A stretch of 64,000 bases of DNA from Polynucleobacter wuianus (lineage in GTDB: Bacteria > Pseudomonadota > Gammaproteobacteria > Burkholderiales > Burkholderiaceae): the NCBI RefSeq assembly GCF_001659725.1, contig NZ_CP015922.1:434001-498000 (forward strand), in the 5' to 3' direction. The position numbers and the translations under genes are program-made. The notes under the pieces were generated by a model. It was not told the DNA's origin. It made no database searches and saw only the letters and a program-made list of their open reading frames with translations. Positions 61,176-64,000 of the stretch are shown in pieces. Position 1 is the stretch's first letter, and the number at the start of each line of letters is the position of its first letter.

Positions 61176-61207
61176 AAAACCCTTATTTAAAAAAATAATA
61201 GCTTTTA

Positions 61208-61918
61208 TCAAGCTGTTTTGGCGGGCTCTATTTTTTGAGTGCCCACTTGAATATCCAAAACAATGTCGGAGTGCTCAATCATTGAGTGCTTAACCATTTG
61301 CCCAAGAGGAACCAAGTAAAGCTCCGCACCTTCTCGCCTTGCAAATTTCATGGCGGGTACAAAATCACTATCTCCAGTCACAAGGACTATCACGCTTGCA
61401 ATCTTTTTTAAAGTAAGGGCTGCAATATCCATCCCAATGCGCATATCAACCCCCTTTTGAATAATGTTTGGCACTAAATCATCGGATGTAATACTGGGGT
61501 TCTTGCCGGAAGATTTTTTAAGTTTTTTTGAGTTAATGGACCAACCCCTGAAAGCCAGCTCACCTAGACGAAGGGCTAAATGCTCTTGATGTGCTAGTTG
61601 CTCAAAGAGCTGCTTTGATTGACTTACCAATCCAGACTCTCCAAATTTAACCAAGCCACCCTCTAGAGGTTTTTCATGAATTGTTTCTAGTGGCACTGAA
61701 TCATAGTAATAAACTCTATGAAGGCGCATTGGGGATAAAAGCGACGAATCTTTGATTGCCTCAATTAAAAGGCGAAAGGAGTCTGCTGTTGCTGGTGATT
61801 TTTGTGTGCCAAGTCTTCTTTTGGCAAACCCACCATCGATTAGGACCGCATAACTTTGCATATTTTGTGGGTTTGGCCGCCAAACGGGTCGAAAGTCTAG
61901 CTCTCTGTTATATGTCAC
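61208..61918 (-). CDS. NYN-domain (PIN-like) putative RNase
   Basis: A 236-residue protein of the NYN/LabA-type PIN-like fold: VLIDGGF with the first aspartate near 27, KGVDMRIGMDIA with further acidic residues, and LVTGDSDFVPAMKFARREGAELYLV. These give the four acidic residues of a metal-dependent nuclease. It starts with GTG at 61918; an ATG at 61861 immediately before YAVLIDGG is equally possible. It is transcribed against the tail genes from a region with repeated palindromes shared with an HTH gene, as expected of a prophage accessory gene that could affect host RNA or competing phages. That role is inference. Confidence 0.85.
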   Translation of the reverse strand: MTYNRELDFRPVWRPNPQNMQSYAVLIDGGFAKRRLGTQKSPATADSFRLLIEAIKDSSLLSPMRLHRVYYYDSVPLETIHEKPLEGGLVKFGESGLVSQSKQLFEQLAHQEHLALRLGELAFRGWSINSKKLKKSSGKNPSITSDDLVPNIIQKGVDMRIGMDIAALTLKKIASVIVLVTGDSDFVPAMKFARREGAELYLVPLGQMVKHSMIEHSDIVLDIQVGTQKIEPAKTA

Positions 61919-62041
61919 CCGTAAGGTAGCCGTCTCTTTATTGAGGACTCAAGTTTACACCCTTAAGAAGAGCTTAAGCCTAGGGCTTTCACTATCTCTA
62001 TCCAAAGGGATAAATTACGTTGCCTTGATACAACATTAAAA

Positions 62042-62056
62042 CACTCTTTAAGAGTG
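62042..62056. promoter_or_regulatory. Operator CACTC-N5-GAGTG, copy 1
   Basis: CACTCTTTAAGAGTG is a palindrome with arms CACTC/GAGTG, lying 124 bp upstream of the NYN start and 194 bp upstream of the HTH start. A second site with identical arms and spacing is at 62190. The two together suggest a repressor with two binding positions in this 330-bp gene-free region (61919-62249). Confidence 0.6.
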
Positions 62057-62189
62057 CGAATAATTATTTATAGCACCAAATAACTATGTTCTAATATGAC
62101 AAACCTATATTCTATATGGCTTAGCGGGCGATTGATGCTTGCGTATAACTGGCGTTATGTCAAACAAGAGTGCTATTTAATATAATAAG

Positions 62190-62204
62190 CACTCAATTAG
62201 AGTG
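62190..62204. promoter_or_regulatory. Operator CACTC-N5-GAGTG, copy 2, with nearby half-site
   Basis: CACTCAATTAGAGTG has the same arms and spacing as 62042-62056, and GAGTGCT at 62168-62174 pairs with AGCACTC at 62188-62194 as a further inverted repeat. It ends 46 bp before the HTH gene start. The small HTH protein is the natural candidate to bind both. Confidence 0.6.
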
Positions 62205-62249
62205 ATTAGAATATAATGCGAGGTATCGCATTACTTTAGAGGGATGGCA

Positions 62250-62474
62250 ATGGATTACCAAGAGTTCAGTGAGAAGGTCAAAAGCCTAGGCATGAAGCGC
62301 ACCGAGTTTGTGCGCTACCTAGGCATGAGCAAGAACGCCTATACCAAGTGGTCAATGGATAACAGGGTGCCGCACCTTGTAGGGCTGCACCTAGACCTAT
62401 TGTGTAAGGTGGCTACCTTATTGCCAGACCTAGACCAATACAAGGCCAATAGCGAGGGCTCGGGTGATGAATAG
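62250..62474 (+). CDS. Small helix-turn-helix regulator
   Basis: A 74-residue protein with a compact HTH domain (VKSLGMKRTEFVRYLGMSKNAYTKWSMDNRVP, about 9-40) like phage Cro or small repressors. The ATG at 62250 is 6 bases after AGAGGG; the in-frame ATG at 62244 has none. It is divergent from the NYN gene and downstream of two identical-arm palindromes, so it probably controls both. Confidence 0.72.
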   Translation: MDYQEFSEKVKSLGMKRTEFVRYLGMSKNAYTKWSMDNRVPHLVGLHLDLLCKVATLLPDLDQYKANSEGSGDE

Positions 62475-62584
62475 AGCTAAGCACCCTGTCGAAACTAAAA
62501 AGGTACTTCCTAGCGAGTTAGCCCGGGGCGCTGAAAGACCCCGAAATTTCTGTTCTCTCAAAATTCACTAGGGGGGTTGACGAC

Positions 62585-63046
62585 ATGACTAGTCTCCAGC
62601 AAATTGCCAGCCATTTAGGCATCACTAAAGCCGCTGCCTCAGAGCAAGTGAAAAAGCTAGGAATCGATTACAAAACCATGAGCCTAGACGAGATTGCAAG
62701 GGCTTACATGGCACGTCAAAGAGCGATTGCAAGTGGTCATACTGCTGCCATTGGTGTGGAAGGTGAAGATTTAGATTTGATGCAAGAGCGAGCCAAGAAA
62801 GAGCGCTGCGAGCGAGAACTATTACAGATGAAACTCGATAAACGCGCCCTAGAGGTCATCAACTTGAAATCATGGGAATTTAAGTGGCCTCACTTTACGG
62901 CGACTATAAAAAAGCACTTCTTGCTCGCAGAGAAAGAAATCATCAAGCAAACCAAGAAGCGCTATGGCATTAAGTTAGATATTGCCCTTATCCATAGTTT
63001 TGCCAATCAAGCACTTGTTCATTTAGAACATTCAACTAAACCATAA
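62585..63046 (+). CDS. Terminase small subunit/Nu1-like DNA packaging protein
   Basis: A 153-residue protein beginning with an HTH (LQQIASHLGITKAAASEQVKKLGI, about 4-27), a coiled charged middle (MQERAKKERCERELLQMKLDKRALEVINL) and a basic C-terminal part. The HTH plus charged helix resembles lambda Nu1/terminase small subunits that recognise the packaging site. It follows the HTH gene by 110 bp that shows no gene. A transcription factor is an alternative. Confidence 0.62.
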   Translation: MTSLQQIASHLGITKAAASEQVKKLGIDYKTMSLDEIARAYMARQRAIASGHTAAIGVEGEDLDLMQERAKKERCERELLQMKLDKRALEVINLKSWEFKWPHFTATIKKHFLLAEKEIIKQTKKRYGIKLDIALIHSFANQALVHLEHSTKP

Positions 63047-63057
63047 AGGAAGCCATC

Positions 63058-63354
63058 ATGACAGTAGATAACCCCATCACTTACGAGCAGGCAAAAGAGG
63101 AGCTTCAGGCATTGCGTGGAAATCTGAAAGCGGAATTAGCCCAGTTCTCTGAAAAGCATTTAACGGCAACGGATACCAAGGCTCGAAGTGATATAAACCT
63201 TATTACCGCTTTAGTCGATGAGTTCGCAGAAGCCTCATTAGTGCGCATGGTAAAGCTCATCATGCAGGCATTGCATGAAGAAAAGCCCAAGTCCAGCCAG
63301 GAGCACGTAGATTTAGTCATCCAAAAAGCAATGAAGCAATTTGGCGCCCAATGA
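63058..63354 (+). CDS. Element protein of unknown function
   Basis: A 98-residue acidic, helical protein (ELQALRGNLKAELAQFSEKHLTATDTKARSDINLI...). It has a likely ribosome-binding site AAAGGAAG. It overlaps the next gene by 4 bp and lies between two packaging-type genes. No family recognised. Confidence 0.68.
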   Translation: MTVDNPITYEQAKEELQALRGNLKAELAQFSEKHLTATDTKARSDINLITALVDEFAEASLVRMVKLIMQALHEEKPKSSQEHVDLVIQKAMKQFGAQ

Positions 63355-63683
63355 AGAAAGCCAAGACCGCTACTGGTGAGGTTATTGACCTCACCTATGA
63401 GCGCACTCTCAAAGAAAAACTACAACGGCAATTATTGGAGATTGAGATTGCGCTCGAGCGTGGCGAGTTGGAATTGATGGAGCCAGTAGAGGCAAGGTAT
63501 GCAAACAAGGTCATGACTTGCAAGGCGGAGTTTCTCGCTATGCCGGAGAAAATTAGGCACTTGCTTCACGCTGACTATGGCACGACCATAGACATTGAAT
63601 ATCTCAATGAGATTATTTATAAAACGCTCACTATGCTCTCAGAGTGCAAAGGTGAGGACTTGCCTAGGTGCGACCCCAACTAA
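63351..63683 (+). CDS. Second terminase-small-subunit-like protein
   Basis: A 110-residue helical protein: LKEKLQRQLLEIEIALERGELELMEPVEARYANKVMTCKAEFLAMPEKIRHLL has the pattern of the C-terminal region of Nu1-type small subunits, in which a GELV..EEV segment precedes R-LALPSKL. It lacks an N-terminal HTH of its own, so with the gene at 62585 it may make up a split small terminase, or be a remnant. Confidence 0.62.
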   Translation: MKKAKTATGEVIDLTYERTLKEKLQRQLLEIEIALERGELELMEPVEARYANKVMTCKAEFLAMPEKIRHLLHADYGTTIDIEYLNEIIYKTLTMLSECKGEDLPRCDPN

Positions 63684-63883
63684 AAGACCCCGGCTGCATA
63701 AATCGGGTTTTGGGTATGCCTTACCCCATTTTGAAATTGGGAAATTTTTAGGGGTGGGGGTGACAATTTGTCAGGGGTGCAACTCTTGCAGAGGTTCAAT
63801 GGTTGCAGGGGTGAGGGCGGCTCGCACCATGAGCCACGTTAAAGGGGTATGCTTTAAATCTCTAACGTGCTGGGGATTAAAAA

Positions 63884-64000
63884 ATGGGCTTTCGCTTTCA
63901 AAAACGAATATCAATATCTAAATATTTGAGGCTCAATTTCTCAAAGACGGGCGCGAGCATATCCATTGGCAAGCGTGGCCTAGACTTGAATATCAAGGGT
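63884..64000 (+). CDS. DUF4236 protein, 5' part cut off by window edge
   Basis: The frame from ATG at 63884 stays open for 39 codons to the right edge: it begins MGFRFQKRISI and continues KYLRLNFSKTGASISIGKRGLDLNIKG. This is the conserved DUF4236 N-terminal domain with a SK-G-S-S-G repeat. Function of the domain is unknown; it is common in phages and mobile elements. The 200 bp before it (63684-63883) has no gene but several GGGGTG repeats. Confidence 0.8.
   Translation, partial: MGFRFQKRISISKYLRLNFSKTGASISIGKRGLDLNIKG

Noticed and set aside
63595..63921. Plus-strand frame overlapping the packaging-type gene and the DUF4236 start
   Set aside because: It overlaps two supported genes in other frames and has no start signal or motif.
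51255..64000. CRISPR array or insertion sequence inside the element
   Set aside because: No regularly spaced repeats, no transposase or terminal inverted repeats were seen; only short tandem and inverted repeats.

Overview
The window reads as a chromosomal segment of a small-genome betaproteobacterium (Burkholderiales, most like Polynucleobacter). This is inferred from the isc cluster order, the lysS-prfB-recJ and lolC-lolD-tatD-comEC runs, moderate GC and tightly packed, often overlapping genes. No database search was possible. Positions 1 to about 51200 are core and sulfur-metabolism genes. Positions 51201 to the right edge lie inside an integrated phage-like element.

Left part (1-8615): the end of an aromatic/aspartate aminotransferase gene on the minus strand, uvrB, then a complete iron-sulfur assembly operon iscR-iscS-iscU-iscA-hscB-hscA-fdx preceded by a recognisable type 1 IscR operator. 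A LysR regulator (minus) and a divergent Tat-exported SoxC-family sulfite dehydrogenase with a cytochrome c lipoprotein follow. Next is a six-gene operon mixing a four-subunit fumarate reductase/succinate dehydrogenase-like complex with a two-subunit class I fumarase/tartrate dehydratase, then a TauE exporter.

The 17.1-23.6 kb part looks like a sulfolactate dissimilation cluster: a TctC-type binding protein, slcC, comC, suyA, suyB, a GntR regulator and a PF03601 exporter. The inferred flow is (S)-sulfolactate to sulfopyruvate to (R)-sulfolactate, which SuyAB cleaves to pyruvate and sulfite. Sulfite is then oxidised by the periplasmic dehydrogenase or exported. slcC seems to have a leaderless promoter embedded in a palindromic operator.

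Positions 23.7-32.5 kb hold assimilatory sulfate genes on the minus strand (cysN, cysD, cysH, a CysB/Cbl-type regulator, cysA, cysW, cysT, sulfate-binding protein), with similar palindromes upstream of cysT and cysH. At 32.6-36.3 kb, three plus-strand genes encode a serine acetyltransferase, a family 2A (SrpI-type) encapsulin shell and a SufS-type cysteine desulfurase with a long low-complexity N-terminal extension carrying a repeated motif. This is a probable sulfur-handling protein nanocompartment. Another TauE protein, fpr, dsbB, cysK, lysS, prfB (with its programmed frameshift), recJ, lolC, lolD, tatD and comEC follow.

The element begins at a 50-bp 3' fragment of a tRNA-Met gene (attL) beside a tyrosine recombinase. 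It carries a toxin-antitoxin cluster, tandem paralogous genes, an S24-like protein without its serine, a putative structured RNA, replication-type DNA-binding genes, a tail assembly region with a tape measure protein, a NYN-domain nuclease and a small HTH gene sharing paired CACTC-N5-GAGTG operators, and terminase-small-subunit-like genes. The right end and the intact tRNA are expected beyond the window.
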